From NCBI GenBank assembly GCA_025642075.2, contig JAODUO010000439.1:94501-158500 (forward strand): a stretch of 64,000 nt of DNA, given 5' to 3'. Of the stretch, positions 1 to 14,195 are shown piece after piece (position 1 is the stretch's first letter; every line of letters starts with the position of its first letter). The position numbers were made by a program, and so were the translations under genes. This DNA comes from Ridgeia piscesae. Its lineage: Eukaryota > Annelida > Polychaeta > Sabellida > Siboglinidae. The notes beneath the pieces are model-generated. The model made no database searches and had not been told where the DNA came from. It saw only the letters and a program-made list of their open reading frames with translations.

Positions 1-164
1 CTTAAAGCCACTGAGTTAGTTTAATTTTAACCACAATGGAAATTATGAGGACAGCTCAGTGCTTGCCCTGTTCTGTCAGATACCAGTGCCAGAACGCACT
101 CAGTCTAAGGTGACTGTATGTTTCTCATATAACATGTTTCAGTCCATCAGAGGTGTTAATTCAA

Positions 165-400
165 ACACAATTTAGACTTCTCTGGGAAGTATTCAATCAT
201 GCTGTTGTTTACTGTGCAAAAAATCTACAAAAATATACACTACTCTCCAGAGTTATATACTCATTCATACAGTCGAGTCAACTGCAACAATATGAAGTCA
301 ATGAAATCGCCCAGTTTAAAAATATCAGCAAAAGGATTCAAACTCAGATTCTCTCAATTGACAGTCTGATGTATGGATGTTATTCACCTGCTAGGCTGGT
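165..400 (-). mobile_element. Degenerate tRNA-derived SINE fragment
   Basis: This stretch aligns by eye with the SINE copies at 32796-33128 and 57196-57495. Shared landmarks in the same order are TTCTCTGGGAAG, a Tyr/Ser-like TACTCATT..ACAG segment, GCAACAATATGAAGT and GGATTCAAACTCAGATTCTC, the last being a decayed B box on the minus strand. The SINE is read on the minus strand with its tRNA-like head to the right. It is old, with many substitutions, and should not be read as a protein gene although a short open frame crosses it. Confidence 0.5.
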
Positions 401-465
401 CTACTGGCATTGTGTGGAACTTCAGTTACGGGAAGTTCAAATAATCTTCGCACCTTAATGGCAGC

Positions 466-560
466 ATAGCTGAAGCTTCCCCCAGAAGTTGAGATGGTGT
501 TTGACTGAACAAGTGTGGCAAGGAGTAAAGTGTACAGTGCTTTGAGTACAATTTAAAAAT
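466..560 (+). mobile_element. 3' part of the same SINE family, opposite orientation
   Basis: The order AGCTGAAGCTTCC, GAGATGGTGTTTGACTGAAC, GGAGTAAAGTGTACAGTGCT matches the 3' half of the SINE body, which in better copies reads TGGATGCTTCC, AAGATGGTGTCTGA, GGGAAGTAAAGTGTAAAGCG. It lies just right of a minus-strand copy, giving a degenerate inverted pair of SINE pieces. Confidence 0.5.
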
Positions 561-1267
561 CTGATTACTGTGCTAAGTAAGAACCTATCTTTACTTTAGA
601 CAACTGGACAAACATTATAGCACATAGCAAAACACACTTTATGCAGAACTGCTTCTTTAAGAAACCAGCGGGTGAATGAATAAGTAAACTGACAAAAACC
701 TGCAAATAATTTCTATATCTGAACTTGCACTAGCTGGAGGTTAGCTAAACACAGTCTTCAGGAGATCCCTTCTGGGAATAACAGCATTTCCTCTCTTATT
801 TCTGTTCCCATAGCAACCAGTGTCCATTACAATTCACCCAGAAAGGACCTTGGCCACAGGCAGCTTGCCTGGTAATCATGCACCTGACTTGAGTTCTAGG
901 AACGTGTTATGTCTGTAACGCTTCTTGCCTGTTGTTAATTTGCTCCGCATACAGGCAGACATGCACGCATGCCCACATGCATGTGTGCACACGTGCTTCT
1001 CTCACTAATGTGGCATGTAAACATGTGTGACACATCAAACTGTCATACCTGGCTCAGACTGAATGGGAAATTAACAAGCCTGATGAGTTCATTTACGCCA
1101 TCAATGTTACTGATAGGAAATTATGCCAGAAAACCAGCAGAAAAGCCAACCTTCGAATACCACTTCACTGTTGTATTGTAGGTACAGCTGTGCTTTATTT
1201 TTAATAATGTTAAGATGCATAGACATATTACACATGTAGATGGATGTTTACAAATATAAACACAAAC
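561..1267. other. Gene-free stretch
   Basis: No convincing exon, RNA gene or repeat is visible here. Short open frames end quickly and have no flanking splice sites that make sense. Confidence 0.5.
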
Positions 1268-2367
<1,100 letters not shown>

Positions 2368-2591
2368 ATGGATGGACGGACGGACGGACGGACGGACGGA
2401 CGGACGGACGGACGGACGGACGGACGGACTGACGGACGGACGGACGGACGGACGACAGGATGGACGGGCGAACGGACGGACGGACGGACGGACGGACGGA
2501 CGGACGGACGGACGGACGGACGGACGGACGGACGGACGGACGGACGGACGGACGGACGGACGGACGGACGGACGGACGGACGGACTGACTG
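2368..2591. repeat. (GGAC)n tetranucleotide microsatellite
   Basis: About 55 copies of GGAC on the plus strand, with a few interruptions near 2430-2470. Because 4 is not a multiple of 3, all frames cycle Thr-Asp-Gly-Arg (plus) or Pro-Ser-Val-Arg (minus) and stay open without being coding. Confidence 0.98.
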
Positions 2592-4952
2592 ACGGCATGA
2601 CAGCAAGACAAGTTACAGTCAGCAGCCATACCAGACAGAAAGACACCCAGACCACCAGTCACTGGAACTCTCATCAGACTGTCAGACTGCCAGACATCAA
2701 ACAACCACACTGAGACAGCCAGACAAACCAGACTGACAGACTCCTGCAAATAGCCAGACATATACACAACCACACAGTCAGCCTGACAGACAGAGAAACA
2801 GGCAACCAGACAGTCAGAAAGTCAGAGACTGGGAATGAGAAATGCTGAAGTGAGTGAGCAACAGATAAGGCAATGTGGGGCAGACAGGAGCCAAGATGGC
2901 GGTGATTGAGTGAGATGTTGTTAAAGACACAGAGATTACCCCAGTGTGTAGGACAGACAAGACATTACTCCACATATTGATGTGTCGGCTTCTCATCTTC
3001 CTATAGATTACTCCGCCATAAACAGCTCACCGGAAAAAGTGTATGTGTACAAAATGTGTTGGACGTATTTTTAGCATGAAGCATTCAGCACAACTGCACA
3101 ATAATGCCATGTGGAATGCACAGTGCCAGATATAAGTGTCTCATATTACCAAGTAATAAATGATTGATGTGACTATAAGCAGTGATCACATGTAACATTC
3201 ACCTCTCACACAAAGCAAGTTGACATTTGTGGGAATGAGCACCGTCTGGCTGGCAGTATAGTCCTCTGAGGGAGCAGTTATGTACACATTTGTTAACAAT
3301 ATAAATACTAATGATTGTTTTACTGTACATACATAAACATGACATTTCAGAAAATAAAATCTCCAATCGTTGTCCCCTGACATCCCCTGGTAGTAGAATG
3401 TTTGGTTCCACTTGTGCACACATAGAATGCCTAATTACGGCTTATCGAATTTCGAGGTGTAACATTGCCACCAAGGATTCAAATTCCCTTTCCTCACACA
3501 AAACATTCCTTTGATGCGCACCAGAGAAGGTCAACAACTCCTGAGTGAGTGACTCCCTGCTGAGTCAACTGTTGATGACAATAAGCCAAGGACTGTACTG
3601 AGCAAAGACACTGCCAGTAGGTTTGCAGAGAGATGTCACCATGCTGCCTGTCTGTCTGAATATGACATAAACCACACCTGATACTAATATGAATGCTAGG
3701 AATAGCACAACTGTATTGTATCACCAATTATTGAAGTGTTATAGGTTTGTATTTTTTGTTTTATGAACACAGTAGGTCAACAGATGCATTTTCATAAAAA
3801 CGTTTAAATTTTTGTATTATCTACCACGATAAACACAACAAAATCACCTCTTAAATCACAGTTCAAAGTCAAAATAATGTCAGCCATATCAACACAATAT
3901 CTAAAAAAATACAATGGCTTAACTGCAGCATTTCCTGTGAAGATGCAAGACCCTTTGAGATTTCAACTCAGTTCGGTCCTTATGGGCCACTTGCGTCATG
4001 ATTAATGTCTTACTGCCATAGAAACAGCCCGTTAGTTCACCTATAAATCTAAGTATAGTGACTGTCCATGCCACCCACACTCAGACATTATGCATAAGCT
4101 AGTTAAAGGTACACACAAGGAAAGGGCACAATTCCAGTTCATTGTACGACAACTATGTACACAATATCAGAGTTAATTAGATCAGAATAACTCTGCTTTG
4201 AGAATCAATTTTTTCATCCGTCTATACAAAATGCAATTTCATATCACAATGATCCAAGCACGACCGTTTGCAGAGTTCCTATTTATCAGTCGTGTTTGTA
4301 TTGATTAAACTGCAATTCAATATTTTTTTCATCTTGTTCCTGATGTAAATTTGATCTGGTTTATTTGCATATTTTTATTTACTTTGGTGAAATCATTGAC
4401 AAAGTATTACATTATTTCATATGAGATCTACCGAGGTAGTCAACATTTGGCCAGGAAAAATATTAAAATTAGTTGAGCTCTACATGAGTTTTGACACTTC
4501 GGCAAGGTGATCAAAGTAAATGCTTTCTATGGTTTTACCACAAATGTGGATATAATCAAGTAATAGAACATCTTCAACTGTGCAAGGTTTGTTTAACGTT
4601 GAGAGTTTATATACCATCAAACATAAAAATAGGCAACACATCTGTCAGGTAATTCACACTACTGACTGATGAATGACAGCTTTTGAAAACACATCCATGC
4701 ATAATTCAGCACAAAATCAACGTCCATGTTTAATTCAGCACAAGATCAATAGACTGACCCAGATCTTGTTCCATGGAATATGCACAAGTTATGTTTGCTG
4801 CAAACTGGAAGTTGACCAACCCTTGGAGTGGACAATACACATTGATACTTGACAGTTCAACCAAAAGGTTCAACCAAACAGTTCAGGCGAGGTGACTCCT
4901 AGATCAATATTTGAACGGCATCTTGAGCACTTAGAACATAAAATATTCAAAT

Positions 4953-4955
<3 letters not shown>
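2592..4955. other. Gene-free stretch
   Basis: AT-rich and CpG-poor, with no exon that I can support. The edge next to the GGAC array (2600-2830) is rich in CAGACA-type words, probably decayed simple repeat. A weak B-box-like GGATTCAAATTCCC at about 3477 has no matching A box and is not called. Confidence 0.5.

Positions 4956-5020
<65 letters not shown>
4956..5020. repeat. (TA)n microsatellite
   Basis: About 32 uninterrupted AT/TA dinucleotides. Confidence 0.97.
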
Positions 5021-5023
<3 letters not shown>

Positions 5024-5374
5024 TGATTCTTATTCATGGAATATCACAGAAACCAGCTGAAGTTAAACTCACATGTAACAAGTCGGTTCTACATAAACAA
5101 GCCATTTGAGCAATTAGCAGAGACAAAGTCCCACAATAACCCGGCGTCCCACAGGTCAACTGACACCTGCAGTCACTGCTGACACCAGAGAGGAGAGTGA
5201 TGAAAGATGACACACAAATGTGTCCCTCTTACACCAGGGCTGAGAACAAGAGGAAAACCTCTTGTCACCATCGGCTGTCAGAGAGTTGACGTGTTCTCCA
5301 GGTCACTCAGCTGTTGATGAGTCCCTAGTTACCAATTGGTGGACATTTCTACAAAGTCTGTGTGCAGTAAAAGA

Positions 5375-5452
5375 AAGCATGGCTGAATGCTTCCAAAGAA
5401 GACGGGATTGTTTGCAACTGAACTGGTCTGCCAAGGAATGAAGGGTGGAGCA
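5375..5452 (+). mobile_element. Probable SINE 3' body fragment next to a minisatellite
   Basis: AGCATGGCTGAATGCTTCCA, then CTGAACTGGTCTGCCAAGGA and GAGCACTTGGA, follow the order of the SINE body (GGCTGGATGCTTCCA, GAACAGGTCTGTCAGGGA, AAGCGCTTTGA). Identity is modest. The fragment runs directly into the 19-bp minisatellite. Confidence 0.4.
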
Positions 5453-5805
5453 CTTGGAGCAGCCAAAAGCACTCGTAGCAGCCAAAAGCACCCGGAGCAG
5501 CCAAAAGCACTCGGCGCAGCCAAAAGCACTCGGAGCAGCCAAAAGCACTCGGAGCAGCCATAAGGACTCGGAGCAGCCAAAAGCACTCGGAGCAGCCATA
5601 AGGACTCGGAGCAACCATAAGGACTCGGAGCAGCCAAAAGCACTTGGAGCAGCCATAAGGACTCGGAGCAGCCATAAGGACTTGTAGCAGCCAAAAGCAC
5701 TCGGAGCAGCCAAAAGCACTTGGAGCAGCCAAAAGGATTCGGAGCAGCCAAAAGCACTCGGAGCAGCCATAAGGACTCGGAGCAGCCATAAGGACTCGGA
5801 GCAGA
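5445..5805. repeat. 19-bp minisatellite, about 19 copies
   Basis: The unit is GCACTCGGAGCAGCCAAAA, with a second unit type that has CATAAGGA in place of CAAAAGCA. The period measured from successive ACTCGG words is 19. All three minus-strand frames are open and give Leu/Ala/Ser/Trp-rich peptides of period 19 residues, as expected from a stop-free unit whose length is not a multiple of three. This is not a coding gene. Confidence 0.95.
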
Positions 5806-7999
5806 ACATTCCTTTTTGTGCTAGTGCCAAATGTAGACCAGTGTTAATGGCACATACAGAATTTAGACATTGAGATTTTAGTAAAATAATCAAACAGTTA
5901 ATATTCATTGAACCAAACCTTCTCTGAACTGAGGGCCAGACACTCGACCACTCCTCTGTTTTGACTTGTGTCACATGACATGCTCATTACAAAGACCATG
6001 TGTCATGGCCGAAATTTTCAGATGTAAATCAAGCCATTTGTTGTGAAGTCAAGAAAGTCTGTTGAAACTAGCCAGGAAACACGAATGTCTACATATTCAA
6101 AGACAGTGATGCATTTGTAAATGAAAAACATCAAAGTTTACAAATCCATAAATAAATAAAAAGTATAACCACAAATTACTTTCAATATGAACCCTAATAC
6201 ATGCCTTAATTCCTGACATTCACCTGGCGAATTTCCAAATTTTATCAAACAATACAGTGATAACTACCCAATAATCACATAATTATTTATATGCCCCTTT
6301 CCACATACCTAGAAATATAGCTTCTTGTCTTGTCAACGATAGAAAAACGAATCCTGTCTGAGACACGGTATCCCGCCAAGTTGAACTGTGAGACTTGAAT
6401 GAGCTCGGCCGATCAGAGCTATCACTTTTGTTCACTTATTAATAAATCCACCGGACGGCCATGTTTGTTACGGTTGGTCGTCGTGACAACGGCCATTTTC
6501 CACTCAGGACGACATTCCCATGTGCTGTGACCACTCTAAGCGGGACCAGTCAACAATGGGGACATTTGTTAGGAAGGTAAACACTCCTCATGGCAGGGCA
6601 GGGTGATTCTGTGGCGCGGCACAAACATTGACTTAACCGGCCTCAGTTCTAACTTGTGACACACGCAACGTGTTTACTACACGCCTCGGTGTGTTTGTTC
6701 GCTGGACACAAGCTCATCAAAAGATTGATAAATGTATCGGTGCACTCAGGAAGTGATTGATAACTCTCTGGAGACGGCATGAAATGATCAGTAAATGTAT
6801 GTAGCCACACCTGCGTGATTCATTCGAGACGAATCGGAATCGGGTGTGTTTATTTGACGCAAATGAAGACTGGTTGACACCGGTATATAAACAACTTCCC
6901 CATTAGTTGTCGTACAAATATATCAACAGATAAATAGGATATTAGTAATATGTTTATATATAACATACGACAATCCTAAGTACCTGGCATGCATATGGCA
7001 TTTCGTGTCCATTTATTAGTTGTATATAAACGACATATTAAACTGCAAATAAGCCATCTGGTCAGAGAATGGCGCCAATTAGAAATAGAAAATAGACTAC
7101 CAAATATTTACATCGCAATTATCATAGCTAATTACAAGATCAATGTTCATGTAAGGTTAAAGTAAATCAGACACTTCTTGTTCTAGCTACGGGGATAAAC
7201 AATACATATTTAGAATGAGTTTCAATATTTGATAATTTTCTATGCAATGTAGTTTTATCACATAACTAAAAAACATCCAAGAACATGTGACAGACAAATC
7301 TGCAACTGGACCTTCTCATCTGATAATAATCTTCTCGTGTCACATTACAAACGGCCAACTGACCATAGAAAGTCAATCCACATATATCAGTACTACTGAG
7401 GAATATCCTAATTCTCATAATCGGTGTCAGAACTATACTTAAGTTATGTTGTAAGAAATTAACTTACTTTGGAGCATATCTTTTGAAACGTACGACGTTT
7501 TGACCATTCATATATTAATTTATTCATTCATATATTGTACTTAAGGTGTCTTAAACAAGAGGCTTAAACCTTGTTTAAGCCCCTCAATGAGAGTACTCAG
7601 TGGCCCGGGTAAATCCAATCACATTTCCATTTCAATAGAGAAGCTAAGTAAACTACGCTTACGGCAGCAAGTTTACAGTAGTATAAATAGTCTACACTCT
7701 GGCTGTATGTCCAGTGCTATGTCTATAGACACTTCCACACCTTCAAAGACCTCTTTTGTAAGCAGATCAATATTGCTATAAAATGAAAGATGCAAGATTG
7801 AACTCAGAAATTGTAGTCAGTTGTTTTATTAAAATACTCACTAAAATGTATAATTAAAATATGCATTGTAGTACATACCCACAATACTTAATTCTTGACT
7901 AATTGTAATAGTATAAAATTCCTTGTAATCCTGAATTTGGTAGCACAGTACAATGAGCTAAATAATCTCATTAGCATATAGATTTACTAAGACTGGGCA
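5806..7999. other. Gene-free stretch with a CpG-richer patch
   Basis: From about 6340 to 6850 the CpG density is clearly higher than in the surrounding CpG-depleted DNA (for example GGCCGATC, GGTCGTCGTGAC, GGCGCGGCACAA). Such patches can mark promoters. An ATG at about 6556 opens seven codons ending AGGAAG|GTAAAC, which resembles a short first exon, but nothing downstream confirms it. The rest is AT-rich with no feature. Confidence 0.25.
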
Positions 8000-8062
8000 A
8001 GATGGCCACTTAGAGTGAGTAGATGGCATGTGGACAAGGAAGCCTTTGGCATATCGAAAGTA
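8000..8062 (-). mobile_element. LINE 3'-UTR fragment
   Basis: AAGATGGCCAC, TAGATGGCATGTGGACAAGG, AAGCCTTTGGCATATCGA matches, in order and orientation, the segment at 61550-61612 that follows the stop codon of the minus-strand LINE fragment there. It is therefore probably a severely 5'-truncated copy of that LINE family. Confidence 0.45.
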
Positions 8063-9450
8063 TGAAAGGATGTGCTCAGATTTGATGAAGTCATATTAAA
8101 GAAACGTCTTCAGATGATGGCAAAATTATTCTATATTTCCTGTTGACAGAGAACTGGTCAAAATGTGTTTATCATACACATATTTTATTATGTTTCTTGT
8201 CATATTTTATTAACTATTCCAATAAGAATATCAATAACTAAACATTACTACTGAACAGTATATTTTGCAAACCAGTTAAGATACATACTTCAAGTTTTGC
8301 ATTGTCATGGATACATAATTTCCTGGCAAGAGAAGCAGAACAATGACCATATGTACGATAATGAAAAAAATTAAGGTATAAAATTATGTGACAATTGAGC
8401 AAGATTTATTATTATACTACTTCAGTTAGTCTCATTTACATGGATGTTTTAAATTACGATGCTGTTGATACTTGTAGCCATTGACTGCAAGCAGCCAGAC
8501 ACAAGTGCACAGCTTTTACTTGTTTAATGAAAGCTGGTCGAATTAATGCACTGACTTTGTCACACAGGCAAATACTTACCAGACAGGGACTGCCTACTTC
8601 ACTTGCATTCTGACTGCTAAAGCCACATATTTCCTGAGCTAAATATAGGCTTTACCCATAGCTTTAATGGATTCTCTTTGATTGAATAACGTCTGCATGT
8701 CAAGAGTACCCGTACAAAAGATTTATAAGCAGACATGAACATTTCATCAGACACAGCCGTGCTTAGTCGTTTGTACAAATAATATTTATCATTCGCCCAG
8801 AATTGTCAAGCTGCAATAAGCTATGTAAAGTCCAATGTCTGTTGCACTTGATTACTTCTGAAAGGTGCTAAAATCTATTACTTTTGTGGTTATAAAACCA
8901 TTGTAACCCAAAAAAATCATAGTTTTTATGTTATAAATAATCTTAGAAGTGCTAATCTAACTATATGAACAAGTAGGGCTGTCACCACGGCAGTAGAATT
9001 TAATAACTTATATAACATCAAGAGCAATGTGAGATAAATCTGAAACATTGGTTTTTCGATTGCTACTTAGGAAATATAAATCGAAGCTGGTTTTTTATCT
9101 CATTATCTCTGCCAAAAACCTTTTAGAAGTTTAACTTTTATTATGTAAATGTTTTTATCTGGTCTACTTCGATCACAGCCGTACCACATGAAATATGAAT
9201 CAACACATTGACTTGTGTGTCATGGCTTGTTTTTTGCCAAGACTCAAGTTGACAACTGAAGTTTGTTGACAGTACTGCAGCAGGGCCATCACTCACGACG
9301 CTGACACTAACAGGGATGACAGACAGGATGACTGCAATGTTGACGTCAATGCCAAACATGATGATGATGACGATGACATCTTAAACAATATAGTGACAAT
9401 GATAATGTTGTTGACGAGAATTATAATAGTGCCAGAAAGAAATAGATTCC
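8063..9450. other. Gene-free AT-rich stretch
   Basis: No exon, RNA gene or repeat array is recognisable. A 72-codon open frame on the minus strand (9359-9141) has no recognisable domain or splice context. Confidence 0.5.
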
Positions 9451-9454
9451 CTGA

Positions 9455-9640
9455 ACACAAGACGAGACTGACAGAGTTAAAACTCCCTTCATAGAACTAC
9501 AGAAGACAGGATGGACATCATCCAAATGTTCAAAATCATCCAAGGGACCGACTCAGTTTGCCAGGCTACAAATGTCTACAACAAAGCAGTTGTTTCTGAC
9601 AGCAGCCTCTGGTAACACCACAGGACACTGACAAGTTACA
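9455..9640 (+). mobile_element. Decayed LINE reverse-transcriptase C-terminus
   Basis: With two frameshifts the translation reads RLTELKLPS, then NYRRQ, then MDIIQMFKIIQGTDS. This follows the C-terminal pattern of CR1/jockey-like LINE proteins (L-x-x-L-x-L-P-S-L-E-Y-R-R then D-x-I-x-x-F-K-I-x-x-G), also seen at 62196-61627. A stop codon and frame changes show it is dead. The call rests on this short pattern only. Confidence 0.35.
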
Positions 9641-10764
9641 ACCTCACAGCAGAATCATGGAACTCAGACCATCAAACAATACAAGTCCAGCCTTCAAACA
9701 TAACCACAGAGACTATGACAATTACTTCACAAACTACCCTAGAGTAGACACATTGAGAGACAGAGCAGAGCATTCAATGATAAACAAAAAACAGTGACGC
9801 CACCATTAACCACACCCATACATCAGAATCAATAGCAAAACTGGAATACAACTACGAAACTAAACCTTGAGGTGGCCCTAATGTTCAAACATCAGCAACT
9901 TTATAGACAGACTTATAGTGAAGCTGGTCAGCTGGAGTTGACGAGTTCACAACTTGAATGACGTGACATCTATTGATATTTGTACACCATTTTTGTGGTT
10001 ATGTATGAAACAAGACAATATTCTACAGAGGACAGGTGGAACACAGGTGTAAGGCTAGTTAAAGGGTTAACATTGTGGAGACAGTTTGACAGTCTGTAGG
10101 TGCACGAGTGATAGAACACTCCCTTGTGTATGTACACAACATGTGACAGAGAGCATCTCCACATCGATTTTCTTGAAAAACTACCGAAAACAATAATAGC
10201 ACGGTGACATGACAGCCTTCAGCTTGGGCCAGTGTGATGAAATCTCATTCAATATTTTGCGTTCTGCATCACTTCTGCTCTAGAAAACGTCAATGTAGCC
10301 TGTGAAAAAATAAATGTTCATCTGTCCCAATTTGTGTGCACATAAACTGCCTCGCCAAGATTTACATTCTGAGGTCAACAATGTTCAAAAATGGCAATAA
10401 AACCTAATACACTTATTTATTCCTGGTTAGAGCATGAAACTATATTTATTGTCAAGAAAACTATAATTTTGCTAACGTGGCTGCGGCAGTTGAAAAGACT
10501 TTAGAACATCACTGCAACTTTGTCTCGTACTGACTTTTGTTTTGAGGTGAACCAACAGTGGTGTGAATGTCATAGTTTACATACCCACTCACTTTCAGTA
10601 GTTCCTTGATAATGATATTTGTTCTCTTCTGTTGTTACAAGATGTTCTGCTTCATGGACTTATGATCTGAATACCGTAACAATGGGTCTTTTGTGCTCTA
10701 AGTGAAGGTTCTACTCCCAGTTCAAATATTGATCTGTGTACATTGCCGGAAGATATATTCTTAC

Positions 10765-10824
10765 CTCAGCTGAACCATCCTCTTTCAAACAGGCACAAGA
10801 ATCTAGGACAGCTACGGAGTTATC
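10765..10824 (-). CDS. Candidate 60-nt exon of the minus-strand gene
   Basis: On the minus strand a CAG|GAT acceptor and a GCTGAG|GTAAGA donor bracket exactly 20 open codons (DNSVAVLDSC... ending DGSAE). Both ends are phase 0, which is compatible with the phase-0 end of the exon at 11505-11453. The donor is good; the acceptor has a poor pyrimidine tract. It may be a real downstream exon or chance. Confidence 0.25.
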
Positions 10825-11452
10825 CTGTTCTAATACATTTGGTGGACATAAAGTGTTGGTGTATGTAGAATTGTTAGCGAGCGAGTTGTTTTACCCTACC
10901 TTACCTGTTATAGCACTCGGAGTGGAAAATGTCATGCCCTCTATACCTAAACATCCCACTGTCTCACACATTTAGAATTCCATAGCAAACAAAACACATT
11001 ATGTTTCCTTCCAACATTGTAACCAAATTCCTTCAATGTTTGATATCTGGGAAGAAAAAATTAACAAATCTATGATAACTCAATAACTAACTTGTGATTA
11101 TGTATCCAATCAAAAATCTTTCTATGCTAGCTCAATAACAATTACCTTCACAAGTAGTGACTTATTCTGTTGACCTGCTGACCTGTCCTCAATTTATCTT
11201 TTTATTTGGAATACAATACTAATATTATTACAATTAAACTCAGCGCTGTAGAACACGACAAAGCTGGAACTTTCATTCATTAGTTATTGGGTAACATTTA
11301 TTGGTACTGGTCTCGAGGCCAGAACAACCACGCTGAAGGGACACTGCCTACAAACTCACACTTCCTGCTAATAATTACCAAACAACCTTCTGCTCACCAG
11401 TTACATTTACCAAGACAACACCAGAGGCGCACCATGGGGAGAAATAACTCAC

Positions 11453-11505
11453 CTTCCTGCTGTGGTTTGCCTTGTCATCCTCAATGCCACTGTCAGAGGC
11501 GCCAT
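11453..11505 (-). CDS. Short internal exon of the acidic-protein gene
   Basis: The minus strand reads TTCCCTTTCATTCACCAG, a strong acceptor, followed by 53 nt and a donor GGAAG|GTGAGT. Entering with one base from the previous exon it codes (D)GASDSGIEDDKANHSRK and leaves in phase 0. The previous exon can end in phase 1 at 12619, giving an in-frame join. The composition, charged and Ser-rich, fits the upstream exon. No known domain is present. An exon is well supported by its two splice sites; its attachment to the large exon is inferred. Confidence 0.55.
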
Positions 11506-12555
11506 CTGGTGAATGAAAGGGAAGTTATGGTTACCACATCAATGCAGGGAATATTGATTATTTACACAAATTCGTACTTAGTAGTGGCACTGCAGTTACA
11601 AACGCATGCAGTTACATAAAACTATTCAGCACATCTATTGCGAATAGGCCTACCTTCAATTCAATCATGTCATCATCAAAAATGCTATTACGTAACAAAT
11701 GCAGTTGCATTGTTTTACAATTACAAATGTAGAGATATGAAGTGTTTCATAAAATTAACAGAATTAAAACTTAGTGTGACTTGCCAACCTGTGCCGGAGT
11801 CTGAGAGCTAAAGACCAATCCTCAGTATAAATGTCACTTTTTTATGCTGCTCAGATAATTTCCAAAAGACCACCTCGAAAGCAAAAACAGGCAATTTTTG
11901 TACAGTGCCCATATCCATCCAAAATTTTATTTATGCAACATCAAAAGCAAAAAACAGGCAAGTTCTTGTACAGAGTTCTATCAAGCCATTTAGAAATCTA
12001 CATCAACAATATCACGGTACATCCAGATGTCCCATGAGTATAGGCATTAGGCAGTACTACAAAGCTAAAGCTCTGGTATTGTAGCTGCAAGCTGGAAGAA
12101 TATCACCAGATAATGACGACTGTACATTATAGTACGTCTATATCGTGTAAGGTGTTTTACTAAATTTGTATTCCAATCGTCAATTTACCCTCACTGACTC
12201 ATACCCAATTGCTCGCTATACATAGACTAGCAGAAAGAAAACTGGGGTTAATTTAGAAAGGAGCATGCGGTTGTGATTACCCTAGAGTAACCTAACTAAG
12301 TTACCCTGTACTAATAGTAGTGTCACAGAGGGTCATTTAAAATGGCAGACGTCACATGCAGAATTCAACTACATCAATGACACAAACACACAAAGCACAC
12401 GTGCGATGATAACCACAATATTAGTCAACAAAACCAACTACTGAAGCAACAAGAGCTGAAACAAAATAACAAAATAAGAATATGCGGTGCTCATGAAAAA
12501 CCAAGTGTTAAAATACATGAACGAATCTGACAACACCTTAACACACACATAATAA

Positions 12556-14195
12556 TCATGCTGGCATTTCTACCATAATCTCATGCAGCGTTGCCATGCC
12601 AACACAAAAACGGGCACCTTTTTTGGCCGAACGAATCCTTGGGCTTGACGCTGATGACGGGGCCGGTTTTTTCGCTGCGGTTTTCTTTGTGGCCGACGAT
12701 GGCGGAACCAGTTGTGACTTCCTGACACCAGGCGTTGACTTATTCCTCAGTGATTTTGCCGATCCTTGGGACGTCTTCTTCGTTTCTGTGACCTGGGCGC
12801 CATTTTTAGTGGGTTTCTCTTTGACGACGGCAGCTTTTGTTTCGTCATTAACGACTGGTTCTGCTGTCTCTGCCATTGTTTTATTCTTGTCCTCTGACAC
12901 AGCCTCATTATCAGTCACCGCTGCGGTTTCCGTGGCAACCACTGACTTGTCATCGTTCCCCACAGGTTCAGTGGCTTGTTCCACCTGCTTCCCCGCTCCC
13001 TCGTCGGGCAGGGAAGAGGGATCGGGTTTCACGTCGGATTGTTCCAGCGTCTCAAGGGAAGCGAAGGCATTCTCCTGAACTTCTGAGACAATGTGTCGCG
13101 ACACCGCCATTAGATGGAGTGGCATCTCGGGTGTGTCAGAAGGTGTCTCCCCCGTCTCTTCCAGTGGCTTACTCTGGTCATCCTTGACCACTGGCCTCTC
13201 GTTGTCTTCCCTTATCATAGATGCTGTCTCCATCGGTTGTGCTTCTGGGAGAGCATCATTTGGTGGCAAAACATTGCCGGCGTGGTCATTTTCCTTGGAA
13301 TCATCTGCGACAACTCCTTGGGATTCTGTCCCATCATGCAACTGTTCAGCATCACCTTGACCTTCAGGTCTTGTGATGTCACCGGGTGGCGAATGGTCAG
13401 CAGGTTCCTCTGTGATGTTGGACATCAGTGACACATCTCTCTCCACGTCTCCGGGCTCAGTGATGCATAAGTCATTGTTTTGTTGATCATCAATCGATGG
13501 CTGCGCTACTTCCCCAGCAACCCCTGCAGGTGGCTGCACTGAACTCAGGTCACTACTTTCATAAGTCAAGTTTACATCCACGTTATCATCTCCATGGTTA
13601 CCAACCTGATTCACTGAATCAAAATTTTCATTATTACCAACACCGTTAAAATCACTCTGTCCATCTAGAGGCATTGGCTGCACCAGGCCTGCAGTTGCTG
13701 GCTCTGCCGACATTTCATTGGCCAGATCAACTCCGCTGCAGAAACCTTTCTCAGATGACTGCTGCAAGGGGTCAAAGGGGTCGCGCTCATTGGCTGGCGA
13801 CTGCGAGGTCAAGGATGCGGTCGAAGCGTCATGAAGGTCATTGTCTGTGTTGAGGTCAACCAAAAGTGAAGAGCTCGACTCGTCAGGCATTACTGATGAA
13901 TATAACATCGAATCAGCTTGCTGACTCACCGGAGATTTCACACCGACATCTACTGACCCGAGCATGTCAAAATCACTTCTCTGGTCTGCCATTTTTACTG
14001 GTAAACTTGCATCCGGCATTGACCCTGTGTCAAAGTTCACAAGGTCATTCGTGACCGTATTATTAGGGACAGCCCTGTCTGTGAAACCATCGGATGGGAT
14101 GTGGCTGCCATCTTTGTTCTTCTCTAACACTGTGTCGTCCATTGCTGTTTCCATGGCAACGGAATTTTGCTCTGGAATAATACTGAACAGTTGAA
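12556..14195 (-). CDS. Large exon encoding an acidic disordered protein with basic tail
   Basis: A frame open from a CTCAG|TTCAACTG acceptor at 14195 to a TGA at 12556 codes about 545 residues. Most of it is Asp/Glu/Ser/Pro/Val-rich with no predicted fold (words such as ESSDLSSVQPP and SLPDEGAGKQVEQ). The last 90 residues turn basic: KKTAAKKPAPSSASSPRIRS. No transmembrane span, zinc finger or enzyme motif is visible. The exon may end at a phase-1 donor at 12619 (AAAAAAG|GTGCCC, weak) and join 11505-11453, or read through to the stop. An acidic projection followed by a Lys/Pro/Ser-rich region recalls MAP2/tau/MAP4-type proteins, but no microtubule-binding repeat was found, so this is only a suggestion. 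The length, absence of repeats and balanced composition make a real gene likely. Confidence 0.75.

Noticed and set aside
5303..5974. 223-codon minus-strand frame rich in Leu, Ala, Trp
   Set aside because: Three minus-strand frames are open over the same 19-bp minisatellite; no coding signal outside it.
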